A stretch of DNA of 34,836 nucleotides from Bradyrhizobium guangdongense (GCF_006483445.1 NZ_PPPT01000134.1:1-34836), one strand, 5' to 3'. Shown: positions 24,234 through 32,783, numbered from the stretch's first letter. Translations and numbers: made by a program. The notes: generated from the letters alone by a model not told the origin.

Positions 24234-25190
24234 TTAGCCCAGCCCGCTACGCGGATTGTAGGGGTGTTGGTCCCGCCACTTTTGCATCAATGCCTCAAGC
24301 TCGGCATCGTTCCCGTCCGGTAGCATGATCCGGGTGGTGACGAAGAGGTCGCCGGTCCCGCCGCTCTTCGGCAGGCCCTTGCCCTTGAGGCGGAAGGTCC
24401 GGCCGGAGGACGTGTTCTTCGGGATCGTGAGTTCGACCGCGTTGCCAAGCGTCGGCACGCGAACCTTGCCGCCGAGCACGGCTTCATAAAGCGTGACCGG
24501 CAGATCGACCCGCAAATCGGCGCCGTCGACCTTGAAGAAGGCGTGCGGGGCGATCGTGACCGTGATCAGGAGATCGCCGGGCGGATGCCCGGGCGCGGTC
24601 TCGCCCTGCCCCTTGAGCCGGATCTGCTGGCCGCTGGTGACGCCGGCCGGAATCTTGACGTTGAGCTCCTTGCCGGTCGGCAGCCGGACGCGTTTCTCGC
24701 CGCCCTGCACCGCCTCTTCCAGCGAGACGGTCATGGCGACGTTCAGGTCGAGATCGACCCCGATCCCACCCGTATCGAACTCGAATTGGGGACCGCCGGC
24801 GCCCGCGCGCCCGCGTCCGCCGCCACCGAACATGCTGTTGAGGATGTCCTCGAACGCGCCGCCGCCACCCGGACCGGCGCCGCCGGACCGGAACGTATAG
24901 CTCTCGAACCCGCCGGGGCCGGCACGGCCGCGCGGGCCGCCACCGCCCGGAAACCCCTGGAAGCGCGGCTTGCCGTCAGCGTCAATCTCGCCCCGGTCGA
25001 ACTGCTTGCGCTTGTCCTCGTCGCCAAGGATTTCGTTCGCCGTATTGAGCTCGGCAAAGCGCTCGGCCGCCTTCGGGTCGTTCTTGTTGCTGTCGGGATG
25101 ATGCTTCTTGGCGAGCTTGCGATAGGCGCTCTTGATCGCGGCAGCGCTGGCGCTCCGCGGCACCCCCAAGACCTCATAGGGGTCGCGCAT
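24234..25190 (-). CDS. J-domain co-chaperone without zinc finger (CbpA/DnaJ-like)
   Basis: 318 residues. The J domain is at 1-65 with the HPD motif in KLAKKHHPDSNKNDPKAAER, which stimulates Hsp70 ATPase. A Gly/Phe-rich linker covers about 75-125. Two beta-barrel client-binding domains follow, and the CxxCxGxG zinc repeats of DnaJ are absent, so it belongs to the CbpA type. It is on the same strand as, and 120 bp downstream of, the small lipoprotein gene. No dnaK is nearby. Confidence 0.95.
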   Translation of the reverse strand: MRDPYEVLGVPRSASAAAIKSAYRKLAKKHHPDSNKNDPKAAERFAELNTANEILGDEDKRKQFDRGEIDADGKPRFQGFPGGGGPRGRAGPGGFESYTFRSGGAGPGGGGAFEDILNSMFGGGGRGRAGAGGPQFEFDTGGIGVDLDLNVAMTVSLEEAVQGGEKRVRLPTGKELNVKIPAGVTSGQQIRLKGQGETAPGHPPGDLLITVTIAPHAFFKVDGADLRVDLPVTLYEAVLGGKVRVPTLGNAVELTIPKNTSSGRTFRLKGKGLPKSGGTGDLFVTTRIMLPDGNDAELEALMQKWRDQHPYNPRSGLG

Positions 25191-25310
25191 CCGTCACGTC
25201 TCCTTCAGAGAAAATCGATTGTTCCAAAGGGCTCCCCGCCCCACCTGACATTCATCTGGGGTGCCCGTTGCATTTTTGCAACTCCAGCCTATTCCGGCAG
25301 TGGGGCTAAA

Positions 25311-25739
25311 TTAGCTCCGCCACGGCTTTAGCGTATGAATCTCCCAACGGCCATGGCCTGCCTGGCAGCCGGCGCCCTGAAGCCAGCTTTCGGTGCGGCC
25401 GTTGACGTAGCTCGCCAGGAAGTCCCGGCACTTGCGGCCGTCCTCGGCGGCGTAGGACTGCGCGATCGGGGTCACCGAGCCGCGCGCCCCCGTCTCCGGG
25501 TTCTCCCAGTGCTGACTGGCGTCCTTGTCGCCCTTGCTCAGGACGTCGGAGGCAGCGTTGCGGGTAAAGGCCAGATCGGTGTCGGTCGGCGGCGCCTCTT
25601 TTTCCGGGATCGAGCCGGTGACGTCGCTGTCGTCCATCTTGGCCATCGGACCCTTCTCGAGTCTCTTGGCGAGCTGAGCGCTGTCATTGCGCGAGAAGCT
25701 GCAGCCGCCGCTCCCGAGCCCGATCAGAATCATCGTCAT
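25311..25739 (-). CDS. Small lipoprotein of the 17-kDa surface-antigen (RT0821/Lpp0805) type
   Basis: 142 residues from ATG 25739 (MTMILIGLGSGGCSFS). The short hydrophobic start and GSGGC suggest a lipoprotein signal with Cys as the modified residue. Later segments SVTPIAQSYAAEDGRKCRDF then LASYVNGRTESWLQGAGCQA, ending HGRWEIH, are typical of the RT0821/Lpp0805 family. The frame continues upstream to 25895 but those residues overlap the divergent pdxH leader and look like a shadow. It is divergent from pdxH with a perfect palindrome between them. Role unknown; probably in the outer membrane. Confidence 0.85.
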   Translation of the reverse strand: MTMILIGLGSGGCSFSRNDSAQLAKRLEKGPMAKMDDSDVTGSIPEKEAPPTDTDLAFTRNAASDVLSKGDKDASQHWENPETGARGSVTPIAQSYAAEDGRKCRDFLASYVNGRTESWLQGAGCQAGHGRWEIHTLKPWRS

Positions 25740-25784
25740 GACGAGGCCGGAGGGCCGGATCGCCGATAGGCCAACGCGTCCCCA

Positions 25785-25800
25785 TGCCCTATATAGGGCA
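25785..25800. promoter_or_regulatory. Perfect 16-bp palindrome in the pdxH / lipoprotein divergent promoter
   Basis: TGCCCTATATAGGGCA is exactly self-complementary and contains CTATAT, a good alphaproteobacterial -10, on both strands. It lies 46 bp upstream of the lipoprotein ATG and 53 bp upstream of the pdxH ATG. One site could serve as overlapping -10 elements for both genes or as an operator. Confidence 0.6.
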
Positions 25801-25852
25801 ACAGTGGACAACAGCGCGCTTCGGGCCGCGGTACGCAACTCGGACTCCAGAC

Positions 25853-26494
25853 ATGACCGACACGACCTCCATGAAACACCAGACACCCTTAACATCCGGT
25901 GATTTCACCGCCGCCGAGGAACCCTTTGCGCTGTTCGATGCCTGGCTGAACGAAGCGATCAAGAGCGAGCCGAACGATCCGAACGCCATGGCGCTCGCGA
26001 CCGTCGACGAAGACGGGCTGCCTGACGTGCGCATGGTGCTGATGAAAGGCTTCGATTCCGACGGTTTCGTCTTCTACAGCCACATCGCCAGCCAGAAGGG
26101 CCGCGAACTCGCCGCAAATCCTAAGGCCGCTTTACTTTTTCACTGGAAGTCGCTGCGCCGTCAGGTGCGCATCCGCGGCAACGTGTCACCCGTGACGGAC
26201 GCCGAGGCCGACGCCTATTTCGCCACCCGCCCGAAGCAGGCGCAGATCGGCGCCTGGGCGAGCAAGCAGTCGCAGCCGCTGGAGAGCCGCTTCGCCTTCG
26301 AGCAGGCGATCGCGAAGGTCGCCGCCAGGCACGTCATCGGCGAGGTGCCGCGGCCGCCGGGCTGGAGCGGCTGGCGCATCACGCCTGTTCGTATCGAGTT
26401 CTGGCACGATCGCCCATTTCGCCTGCACGACCGCATCGAATTTCGCCGTGACGCGGCCGGCCAGCCGTGGTCCAAGACGCGGATGTATCCGTAG
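25853..26494 (+). CDS. pdxH: Pyridoxamine/pyridoxine 5'-phosphate oxidase
   Basis: 213 residues from ATG 25853; an upstream in-phase ATG at 25784 overlaps the promoter palindrome. Family segments are NAMALATVDEDGLPDVRMVL then MKGFDSDGFVFYSHIASQKG, the FMN and substrate-site region, LFHWKSLRRQVRIRG, and the C-terminal WHDRPFRLHDRIEF with WSKTRMYP. It makes pyridoxal 5'-phosphate using FMN and oxygen. It is followed after 17 nt by an SDR gene on the same strand. Confidence 0.97.
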   Translation: MTDTTSMKHQTPLTSGDFTAAEEPFALFDAWLNEAIKSEPNDPNAMALATVDEDGLPDVRMVLMKGFDSDGFVFYSHIASQKGRELAANPKAALLFHWKSLRRQVRIRGNVSPVTDAEADAYFATRPKQAQIGAWASKQSQPLESRFAFEQAIAKVAARHVIGEVPRPPGWSGWRITPVRIEFWHDRPFRLHDRIEFRRDAAGQPWSKTRMYP

Positions 26495-26511
26495 AGTTTG
26501 TGACCTGAAAG

Positions 26512-27270
26512 ATGTCCATGCCGCATTCGTCCAATGCGCCGCGCCGCACGCTGCTCCTGACCGGAGCGAGCCGCGGCATCGGCCATGCCACCGTGATCCG
26601 CTTCTCCTCCGCGGGCTGGCGCGTCATCACCTGCTCGCGGCATCCGTTTCCGGAAGATTGTCCGTGGGACGCAGGGCCTGAGGATCATATCCAGGTCGAC
26701 CTCGCCGACCCCGCCGACACGACGCGCGCGATCTCCGATATCCGTAACCGCCTCGAAGGCGGCATGCTGCATGCGCTGGTCAACAACGCCGCGATCTCGC
26801 CGAAGGGACCCGGCGGTTCGCGGCTCGGCTCGGTCGATACCGACCTCGACACCTGGACGCATGTGTTTCACGTCAACTTCTTCGCGCCGATCATGATCGC
26901 GCGCGGCCTGATCGAGGAGTTGAAGGCCGCCAAGGGCTCGGTCGTGAACGTCACCTCGATCGCCGGCTCGCGCGTGCATCCCTTCGCCGGCGCCGCCTAC
27001 GCCACGTCAAAGGCTGCGCTCGCATCGCTGACGCGCGAGATGGCCTCGGACTTCGGCCGCATCGGCGTGCGCGTCAACGCGATCGCGCCCGGCGAGATCG
27101 ACACCTCGATCCTGTCGCCCGGCACCGAGAAGATCGTCGAGCAGCAGATCCCGATGCACCGGCTCGGCACGCCGGACGAGGTCGCCAAGATCATCTATGT
27201 CTTGTGCACGGAAACGTCGTCCTACGTGAACGGCGCCGAGATCCACATCAATGGCGGGCAGCACGTGTAG
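26512..27270 (+). CDS. Short-chain dehydrogenase/reductase
   Basis: 252 residues. It has the cofactor motif TGASRGIG near residue 17, NNAAIS, catalytic Ser in VTSIAGS, and Tyr-x3-Lys in AAYATSKAAL. The PGEIDTSIL segment and the C-terminal HINGGQHV complete a classical SDR. The position directly after pdxH suggests co-transcription, and this pairing recurs in related genomes as I recall, but a link to vitamin B6 is not shown. A second ATG at 26518 is possible. Substrate unknown. Confidence 0.92.
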   Translation: MSMPHSSNAPRRTLLLTGASRGIGHATVIRFSSAGWRVITCSRHPFPEDCPWDAGPEDHIQVDLADPADTTRAISDIRNRLEGGMLHALVNNAAISPKGPGGSRLGSVDTDLDTWTHVFHVNFFAPIMIARGLIEELKAAKGSVVNVTSIAGSRVHPFAGAAYATSKAALASLTREMASDFGRIGVRVNAIAPGEIDTSILSPGTEKIVEQQIPMHRLGTPDEVAKIIYVLCTETSSYVNGAEIHINGGQHV

Positions 27271-27278
27271 GCACTCTC

Positions 27279-27386
27279 GTCATTGCGAGCGAAGCGAAGC
27301 AATCCAAACTGTCTCCGCGGAGGGATTGCTTCGTCGCTTCAGCGAAAAATTGCTTCGCAATTTTGTCGCGCGCTCCTCGCAATGAC
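27279..27386. repeat. Palindromic intergenic repeat of the GTCATTGCGAGCGAAGCGAAGCAATCC type
   Basis: The ends GTCATTGCGAG (27279-27289) and CTCGCAATGAC (27376-27386) are exact inverse complements, with internal GAAGCAATCC / GGATTGCTTC and AAATTGCTTCGCAATTTT sub-hairpins. This repeat class is frequent in Bradyrhizobium and Rhodopseudomonas intergenic DNA. It follows the SDR gene and may end its transcript. Confidence 0.8.
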
Positions 27387-27396
27387 TGGAATTTAG

Positions 27397-27457
27397 ACGG
27401 AAGCAAGGCAATCCAGACGAGGCCGCCGCAAGACCTGGATTGCCTTCACTCTTCCGT
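27397..27457. repeat. Second inverted repeat, downstream of the small zinc-ribbon gene
   Basis: Paired arms ACGGAAG + AGGCAATCCAG and CTGGATTGCCT + CTTCCGT, separated by small internal loops, form an 18-bp interrupted stem. It ends 2 bp from the stop of the minus-strand gene at 27460, so its RNA hairpin would lie directly after that stop. Confidence 0.7.
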
Positions 27458-27459
27458 TC

Positions 27460-27678
27460 TCAATCGGCGCGAATCCGACGTGACGGCTCACGCAGCCGCG
27501 GCGCGGCCACTGTGAACGCAGTCGAGCAGTCGTCGTCATTCTCGCCGTCGAGCAGCGGAGCACCACAGTGCCGGCACATCCGTGCCGACAGCGACGGCGC
27601 CTTGCCGCTCGCCGCGACCTGACGATAGCTCGCCAGATCGATGACGTTGCGGGGCGTCGTTATGTGTTTCTCAACCAT
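27460..27678 (-). CDS. Small zinc-ribbon-like protein, conserved hypothetical
   Basis: 72 residues with a clear GAGGAA ribosome site before ATG 27678. It contains NVIDLASYRQVA, a motif common near the start of small alphaproteobacterial proteins, and SARMCRHCGAPLLDGENDDD, where Cys-x2-Cys is half of a possible zinc site; a third Cys follows in DDDCSTAF. Composition is unlike the arginine-rich shadows around it. No known function. It is flanked by palindromic repeats and is probably monocistronic. Confidence 0.75.
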   Translation of the reverse strand: MVEKHITTPRNVIDLASYRQVAASGKAPSLSARMCRHCGAPLLDGENDDDCSTAFTVAAPRLREPSRRIRAD

Positions 27679-27873
27679 GGCTGTTCCTCGCGGCTACACA
27701 CTGCTTATCGCAGACAAGTTTCGCCCAACCGTTCAGCCCAATGCTCAAATTTTACCGGAGGAATTGGGGCGGCGCTGACACGTCACCGCGCAGCCTGAAT
27801 CCCGCTCTATTCTGCGACACCATCAGCCGTCTCTCTGCGACCGGTGTAAGGTCTCAGTAGCTATCTTTGTTTT

Positions 27874-27922
27874 GAGCATGATCTCTTCGGAAAACCGCTG
27901 CACACTTTTCCGGATCATGCTC
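27874..27922. repeat. Palindromic repeat overlapping the end of corA
   Basis: Outer arms GAGCATGATC (27874-27883) and GATCATGCTC (27913-27922), with an inner GGAAAA / TTTTCC pairing, match a repeat very common in rhizobial genomes. It touches the corA stop codon, so the corA transcript would end in this hairpin. Confidence 0.8.
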
Positions 27923-28899
27923 TAGAGCCACTTCTTCCACTTAAAAATCCAGTACGGCACGATCGCCGCGATCAGCATCATCACCAGCGCCATCGGATAG
28001 CCGTGGACCCATTCGAGTTCCGGCATCATCTTGAAGTTCATGCCGTAGATCGAGGCGATCAGGGTCGGCGGCATCAGGACAACCGCCATGACCGAAAACA
28101 GCTTGATGATGTTGTTCTGCTCGAGATTGACGACGCCGAGCATGGCGTCGAGCACGAAGGTGATCTTGTTGGAAAGGTAGGAGGCGTGATCGGTCAGCGA
28201 GGCCACGTCGCGCTGCATGGTCTTCAACTGCTCGCGCATGTCCTTGGACCATTTCACGCCCTCCACGACAGCCGAGAGGAAGGCGACGACGCGGCCGATC
28301 GACACCAGGCTTTCACGAACCTTGGAGGTCAGGTCGCCCTTGCGGCCGATCGAGATCAGGATTTGCGAATATTGCTTGGCGTGGCCGTGGCGCTCGCTCT
28401 CCGGCTCGAAGATGTCGTGGCTGACCTGGTCGATGTCGGCGCCGCAGCGCTCCAGAATGTCGGCGCAGCGATCGATGACGGCGTCCAAAAGCTCCATCAG
28501 CACCATTTCGCCGGTGATGGCGGGGGTGCAGGACCGGGCGAGCTTGGCCTCGACCAGCGAGAACGGTTTTGGCTGGTCGTAGCGGACCGTCACCAGGCGG
28601 TGGTCGCCGAGAATGAAGGTCACGGCCGTGGTCCGGGGCATGTCGGTGTCGGACTGGCACATCAGCGTCGCCGTCATGTAGCGGGCGCCGTTCTCGATAT
28701 AGAGACGGCTGGAGATCTCGATCTCCTGCATGTCTTCCCGGGTCGGGATGGCGATGCCGGCGAGCCGCTCCACCGCCTTGTCCTCCGCGCCGGTCGGACT
28801 GACCAGGTCGATCCACACCGCGCTCTCCGGCAGCGCCGTGAGATCGTCGACAACCATCTTCTTCAGGGAGGACTCGGAAGGAACAAACACCGAAAACAT
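27922..28899 (-). CDS. corA: CorA-family divalent cation (magnesium) transporter
   Basis: 325 residues from ATG 28899, which has GGAG 6 nt upstream (a TTG four codons earlier is less likely). The long N-terminal cytoplasmic domain is followed by two C-terminal membrane helices with the selectivity motif YGMNFKMMPELEW between them, and a basic C-terminus (FKWKKWL). These proteins form pentameric channels for Mg2+, in some cases Co2+ or Ni2+. Divergent from the L,D-transpeptidase gene. Confidence 0.95.
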   Translation of the reverse strand: MFSVFVPSESSLKKMVVDDLTALPESAVWIDLVSPTGAEDKAVERLAGIAIPTREDMQEIEISSRLYIENGARYMTATLMCQSDTDMPRTTAVTFILGDHRLVTVRYDQPKPFSLVEAKLARSCTPAITGEMVLMELLDAVIDRCADILERCGADIDQVSHDIFEPESERHGHAKQYSQILISIGRKGDLTSKVRESLVSIGRVVAFLSAVVEGVKWSKDMREQLKTMQRDVASLTDHASYLSNKITFVLDAMLGVVNLEQNNIIKLFSVMAVVLMPPTLIASIYGMNFKMMPELEWVHGYPMALVMMLIAAIVPYWIFKWKKWL

Positions 28900-29241
28900 G
28901 AACAACTCCAACCAGGGCCGCGCCTGACGACCAAGAGCCCTTAACCCGATTCTGACAAGTCCAAGATGACAGCCACATTAACGGAGCGTTCGCATTTGTG
29001 GCGGCCAGGCGGCACAAGCGTGGCACGGATTCGACAGTCAGGCTGCTCTTGCCCAGAAATCAGCCCGGAGTCGAAAAACTTGCGGCAAAAAAGCCACAGC
29101 TGGCGTCCTGCAGCGCGGGATAAGGTCCTCAGTGCTGGAATTGTGGCAGATTTCGACGATAATGCGGGGATTAACGGAGTCGTGGAACTTGGGTGGCAAG
29201 CTCAGGTTTTGCGAGCGGGTTGTTTCGATTGGAACCTAGCC
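28900..29241. other. 342-bp divergent promoter region of corA and the L,D-transpeptidase gene
   Basis: No gene supported; an open frame runs in phase into the transpeptidase from 28966 but its residues have no signal peptide and look non-coding. GATAAT at 29158-29163, with a weak CTGGAA 17 nt before it, is the best promoter candidate for the transpeptidase. No clear operator was found. Confidence 0.45.
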
Positions 29242-29919
29242 ATGTCGTCGCTGAAAGTTACGTTTGGGATTTTGGCCGCCGGCCTGATGTTGTCGGGCTG
29301 CATGCAGGCCACGACCTGGGAAGCAACCAACACGCAGAACTTCAAGCCGCGTGACAAGGATCTGCTCTCCAAGGTGAGCTACGTGAAGACGCCGGTTGCA
29401 GAGCCCTTCCGCCGCGCCATCGTCGACTATCACCGCAAGGAGACGCCCGGTTCGATCGTGGTCGATTCCGACAACCATTATCTCTACTTCGTGCAGGACG
29501 GCGGCAAGGCGATCCGCTACGGCATCACGGTCGGCGAAGAAGCCATGGCCTGGTCGGGCATTGCCAAGATCGGCAGCATGACCGAGTGGCCGGCCTGGCA
29601 CCCGACCCCGAGCGAAATCTCGCGCCTGGGCGTGCCGACCTTCGTGGCTCCGGGCCCGGACAATCCGATGGGCTCCCGCGCGATGTATCTCTACTCGGGC
29701 GGCAAGGACACGCTGTTCCGCATTCACGGCACCAACCAGCCTGAATATATTGGCGCCTCGATCTCCTCGGGCTGCATCCGCATGACCAATGAGGACGCGA
29801 TCGACCTCTACAACCGCGTCAAGGTCGGCACCATCGTGGTCGTGCTCGAGCCGAAACACGGCGACTCCCCCTACAATTCGCGTCTCGCGCTGCAGGGTGG
29901 CGGCACCAGCCAGTTCTAA
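29242..29919 (+). CDS. L,D-transpeptidase (YkuD domain) lipoprotein
   Basis: 225 residues from ATG 29242. The N-terminus (SLKVTFGILAAGLMLSGCMQ) is a lipoprotein signal with lipobox LSGC, placing it on the periplasmic side of a membrane. The YkuD catalytic motif is complete: IHGTNQPEYIGASISSGCIR, with His and nucleophile Cys. It probably forms 3-3 peptidoglycan crosslinks or links lipoproteins to the wall, as rhizobia rely heavily on this enzyme class. A terminator follows at 29948-29974, and the gene converges on the extensin-like gene. Confidence 0.95.
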   Translation: MSSLKVTFGILAAGLMLSGCMQATTWEATNTQNFKPRDKDLLSKVSYVKTPVAEPFRRAIVDYHRKETPGSIVVDSDNHYLYFVQDGGKAIRYGITVGEEAMAWSGIAKIGSMTEWPAWHPTPSEISRLGVPTFVAPGPDNPMGSRAMYLYSGGKDTLFRIHGTNQPEYIGASISSGCIRMTNEDAIDLYNRVKVGTIVVVLEPKHGDSPYNSRLALQGGGTSQF

Positions 29920-29947
29920 AGCCGGACCACTTCTCAAGGTTTTCCAG

Positions 29948-29974
29948 AAGCGCCGGTTCTCACCGGCGCTTTTT
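29948..29974 (+). terminator. Intrinsic terminator of the L,D-transpeptidase gene
   Basis: Nine-bp stem AAGCGCCGG / CCGGCGCTT with a 6-nt TTCTCA loop, then TTT. The hairpin contains the stop codon of the convergent extensin-like gene in its loop, so the two genes overlap in their 3' structures. Confidence 0.85.
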
Positions 29975-31078
29975 CGTTGCCGGCCGGCGTGGTGGCTCGG
30001 GCTCGGCAGCAGGCGCCTCCTCAGGCTCCGCATCCGGCTTGGTCGCCGCAGCGCCGGTGCCGTTCTTCGCTCCGTCCGTCTTGGTCCGGTCCGCCTTGGT
30101 CCCGTCCGTCTTGGCCGCGACCTCGCGCGGCGGAGCCTCCTCCGGGCGCTCGGCCGGCAACAGCGGCGCGATGCGCGGCAAGGGATCCCAGACGTTCCAC
30201 TGGCAGATGCGATAGTCGTTGCGCCGCTGCATGATGTCGAGGTGGATATGGTCCTCGTGATACCAGTCCGAGCCCGGCCCAAGCACGGTCGTAAAGCGGC
30301 TGCAGACCGAATGCAGCACGCGCTCACGCACATCCCGCGCCACGGTGCGATCGGTCAGGTTGATCGACTGGCCATTGGCGAGCTTGAAGGCGCGGACGTC
30401 GAGCGCATTGGCGCGGCCGTGTTCCGACAGCATCGCGCCCGCGACGCGGTTGCGGCCGCGGCACTCGAAGGAATCGAAATTGTCGAGCTCGCTGACTGTG
30501 GAGCCTTGGCTCGCCGCGAGCGGCGCCACGTCGGACCGCACCCAATCGGCAATCGCGGACGCCATGGCGCAACGAAGGATCGCTGCCGGCTTCACCGACA
30601 CCTTTCGCTTGTCGGGCAGCACGATCGCTTCCAGCCGCACCAGATCCTCGCCGCCGCAGCCGCCGGGACCCTTGATATCGGGGATCGAAGGCGCGATGGC
30701 GATCTCCTCGGTCAGCGCCTGCCGGCAGGCGGACAATTGCCGCTCCGGCGGCGCCGCCGGTTCCGCCGATTTCTCGGCCGCGGGCTTTTCCACGGCCGCA
30801 GGAGCCTCCTGAACGGCCTTGGGCGCTTCGGCCGGGCGCGGCCGTGGTAGCGGTATCTTCGCCGCGTGAACCGTCGCGCGCGGCTTGGACGCGGATTTGG
30901 ACGTGGGCTTCGGCGTGCCGAGACCGAACAGGTCGAGCGGCGGCGGATATCTGCGCGCCTGTGCCGGCTCGGACGGCAGCAAGGCTGCGCCCAGCGCAAC
31001 GGTAACCATTGCCGCGCCGGCGGACATAAAGCCGCGACAAGACCATTTGCGGCGATGGTTCCGCAGGCTAAAATTCAT
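29960..31078 (-). CDS. Extensin-like C-terminal domain protein (exported)
   Basis: 372 residues from ATG 31078; the frame continues to 31189 but overlaps the divergent acyl-CoA ligase leader. Residues about 18-42 are an export signal. A Pro/Ala/Lys-rich linker covers about 43-113, and the extensin-like domain (PF06904 type) runs from about 115 to 300 with AMLSEHGRANALDVRAFKLA and SDWYHEDHIHLDIM. The His and Asp residues of these segments resemble the zinc site of D-Ala-D-Ala peptidases (M15-like). The C-terminus is a low-complexity tail with degenerate TDGTKADRTKTDGAK repeats. Probably a periplasmic cell-wall protein; it lies tail to tail with the L,D-transpeptidase. Confidence 0.9.
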   Translation of the reverse strand: MNFSLRNHRRKWSCRGFMSAGAAMVTVALGAALLPSEPAQARRYPPPLDLFGLGTPKPTSKSASKPRATVHAAKIPLPRPRPAEAPKAVQEAPAAVEKPAAEKSAEPAAPPERQLSACRQALTEEIAIAPSIPDIKGPGGCGGEDLVRLEAIVLPDKRKVSVKPAAILRCAMASAIADWVRSDVAPLAASQGSTVSELDNFDSFECRGRNRVAGAMLSEHGRANALDVRAFKLANGQSINLTDRTVARDVRERVLHSVCSRFTTVLGPGSDWYHEDHIHLDIMQRRNDYRICQWNVWDPLPRIAPLLPAERPEEAPPREVAAKTDGTKADRTKTDGAKNGTGAAATKPDAEPEEAPAAEPEPPRRPATKKRR

Positions 31079-31142
31079 GACAATTCTTTGGCCTGCGCTG
31101 AGGGCGATAACAAGTCCAGCGAACACTCGGAGGAACGTCGGA

Positions 31143-32771
31143 ATGCTTGGTTTGATGCAAGATTGGCCGCTGCTTTGCCACCGGATCATCGAACACGCGG
31201 CAAAAATTCATGGCAAGCAGGAGGTCGTGACCCGCTCGGTCGAGGGACCGATCCATCGCACCAACTATGCCGAAATCCACGGCCGCGCGCTCAAGGTCTC
31301 GCAGATGCTGGAGCGCGACGGCATCAAGCTCGGCGACCGTGTCGCCACCATTGCCTGGAACACTTGGCGCCACCTCGAGGTCTGGTACGGCATCATGGGC
31401 ATCGGCGCCATCTGCCATACGGTGAACCCGCGGCTTTTCCCCGAGCAGATCGCCTGGATCATCAACCATGCGCAAGATCGCATCGTGATGACCGACATCA
31501 CCTTCGTTCCCGTGCTGGAGAAGATCGCCGACAAGCTGGGAAGCGTGGAACGCTACGTCGTGCTCACCGACAAGGCGCACATGCCGGAGACCAAGCTGAA
31601 GAACGCGGTCGCCTATGAGGACTGGATCGCGCAGGCCGACGGCAACTTCACCTGGAAGGACTTCGACGAGAACACTGCAGCCGCGATGTGCTACACATCA
31701 GGCACGACGGGCGACCCCAAGGGCGTGTTGTATTCGCACCGCTCCAACGTGCTGCACGCGCTGATGGCCAACAACGTCGACGCGCTCGGCACCAGTGCCT
31801 CCGAGACGATGCTGCCGGTGGTACCGTTGTTCCACGCCAATAGCTGGGGCATCGCCTTCTCCGCACCGTCGCAGGGCACCAAGCTCGTGATGCCCGGCGC
31901 CAAGCTCGACGGCGCCTCGGTCTATGAGCTGCTCTCAACAGAGAAGGTGACGCACACCGCCGGCGTGCCGACGGTGTGGCTGATGTTGCTGCAGCACATG
32001 AGCGCCAACAATCTGAAACTGCCGGACCTCAAGATGGTGATCTGCGGCGGCTCGGCGATGCCGCGCTCGATGATCAAAGCCTTCGTCGACATGGGTGCGG
32101 GCGTGCGCCACGCCTGGGGCATGACCGAGATGAGCCCGATCGGCACGGTGGCCGCACTGAAGCCGCCCTTCTCCGGAACCAGCGGCGATGCACGGCTCGA
32201 CGTGCTCCAGACCCAAGGCTATCCGCCCTTCGGCGTGGAGATGAAGATCACAGACGATGCCGGCAAGGAGCTGCCCTGGGATGGCAAGACCTTCGGTCGC
32301 CTCAAGGTCTCGGGGCCCGCGGTCGCCAAGGCCTATTACCGTGTCGACGCCAACATCCTCGACGGCGACGGCTTCTTCGACACCGGCGACGTCTCGATGA
32401 TCGACCAGGACGGCTACATGCGGATCACCGACCGCTCCAAGGATGTCATCAAGTCCGGCGGCGAATGGATCTCCTCGATCGACCTGGAGAACTTGGCGGT
32501 CGGCCACCCCGCGGTGGCGGAAGCGGCCGTGATCGGCGTCTTCCACCCGAAATGGGACGAGCGTCCGCTGCTGATCGTCCAGCTCAAGCAGGGCCAGCAG
32601 GCCAGCCGCGAGGACATCCTCAAGTTCATGGACGGCAAGATCGCAAAATGGTGGATGCCTGATGACGTCGCCTTCGTCGACGGCATTCCGCACACGGCCA
32701 CCGGCAAGATCCTGAAGACGGCGCTGCGCGACCAGTTCAAGGACTACCGCTTCCCCAACGCAGCGGCATAA
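31143..32771 (+). CDS. Acyl-CoA synthetase (medium/long-chain fatty acid-CoA ligase, DmdB-like)
   Basis: 542 residues from ATG 31143, preceded by GGAGGA 8 nt upstream. Adenylate-forming motifs are complete: YTSGTTGDPKGVLYSHRS (P-loop), HAWGMTEMSPIG, DGFFDTGDVSMID, ITDRSKDVIKSGGEWISS (hinge), and the catalytic Lys in TATGKILKTALRD. The overall pattern resembles the FadD3/DmdB branch that activates medium-chain or methylthiopropionate-type acids with ATP and CoA. No beta-oxidation gene is adjacent, so the substrate is unknown. Divergent from the extensin-like gene across 64 bp. Confidence 0.94.
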   Translation: MLGLMQDWPLLCHRIIEHAAKIHGKQEVVTRSVEGPIHRTNYAEIHGRALKVSQMLERDGIKLGDRVATIAWNTWRHLEVWYGIMGIGAICHTVNPRLFPEQIAWIINHAQDRIVMTDITFVPVLEKIADKLGSVERYVVLTDKAHMPETKLKNAVAYEDWIAQADGNFTWKDFDENTAAAMCYTSGTTGDPKGVLYSHRSNVLHALMANNVDALGTSASETMLPVVPLFHANSWGIAFSAPSQGTKLVMPGAKLDGASVYELLSTEKVTHTAGVPTVWLMLLQHMSANNLKLPDLKMVICGGSAMPRSMIKAFVDMGAGVRHAWGMTEMSPIGTVAALKPPFSGTSGDARLDVLQTQGYPPFGVEMKITDDAGKELPWDGKTFGRLKVSGPAVAKAYYRVDANILDGDGFFDTGDVSMIDQDGYMRITDRSKDVIKSGGEWISSIDLENLAVGHPAVAEAAVIGVFHPKWDERPLLIVQLKQGQQASREDILKFMDGKIAKWWMPDDVAFVDGIPHTATGKILKTALRDQFKDYRFPNAAA

Positions 32772-32783
32772 GGCGCAACACTC

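Noticed and set aside
28966..29241. In-phase N-terminal extension of the L,D-transpeptidase
   Set aside because: It would bury the lipoprotein signal peptide inside the protein; ATG 29242 gives a proper signal with lipobox.
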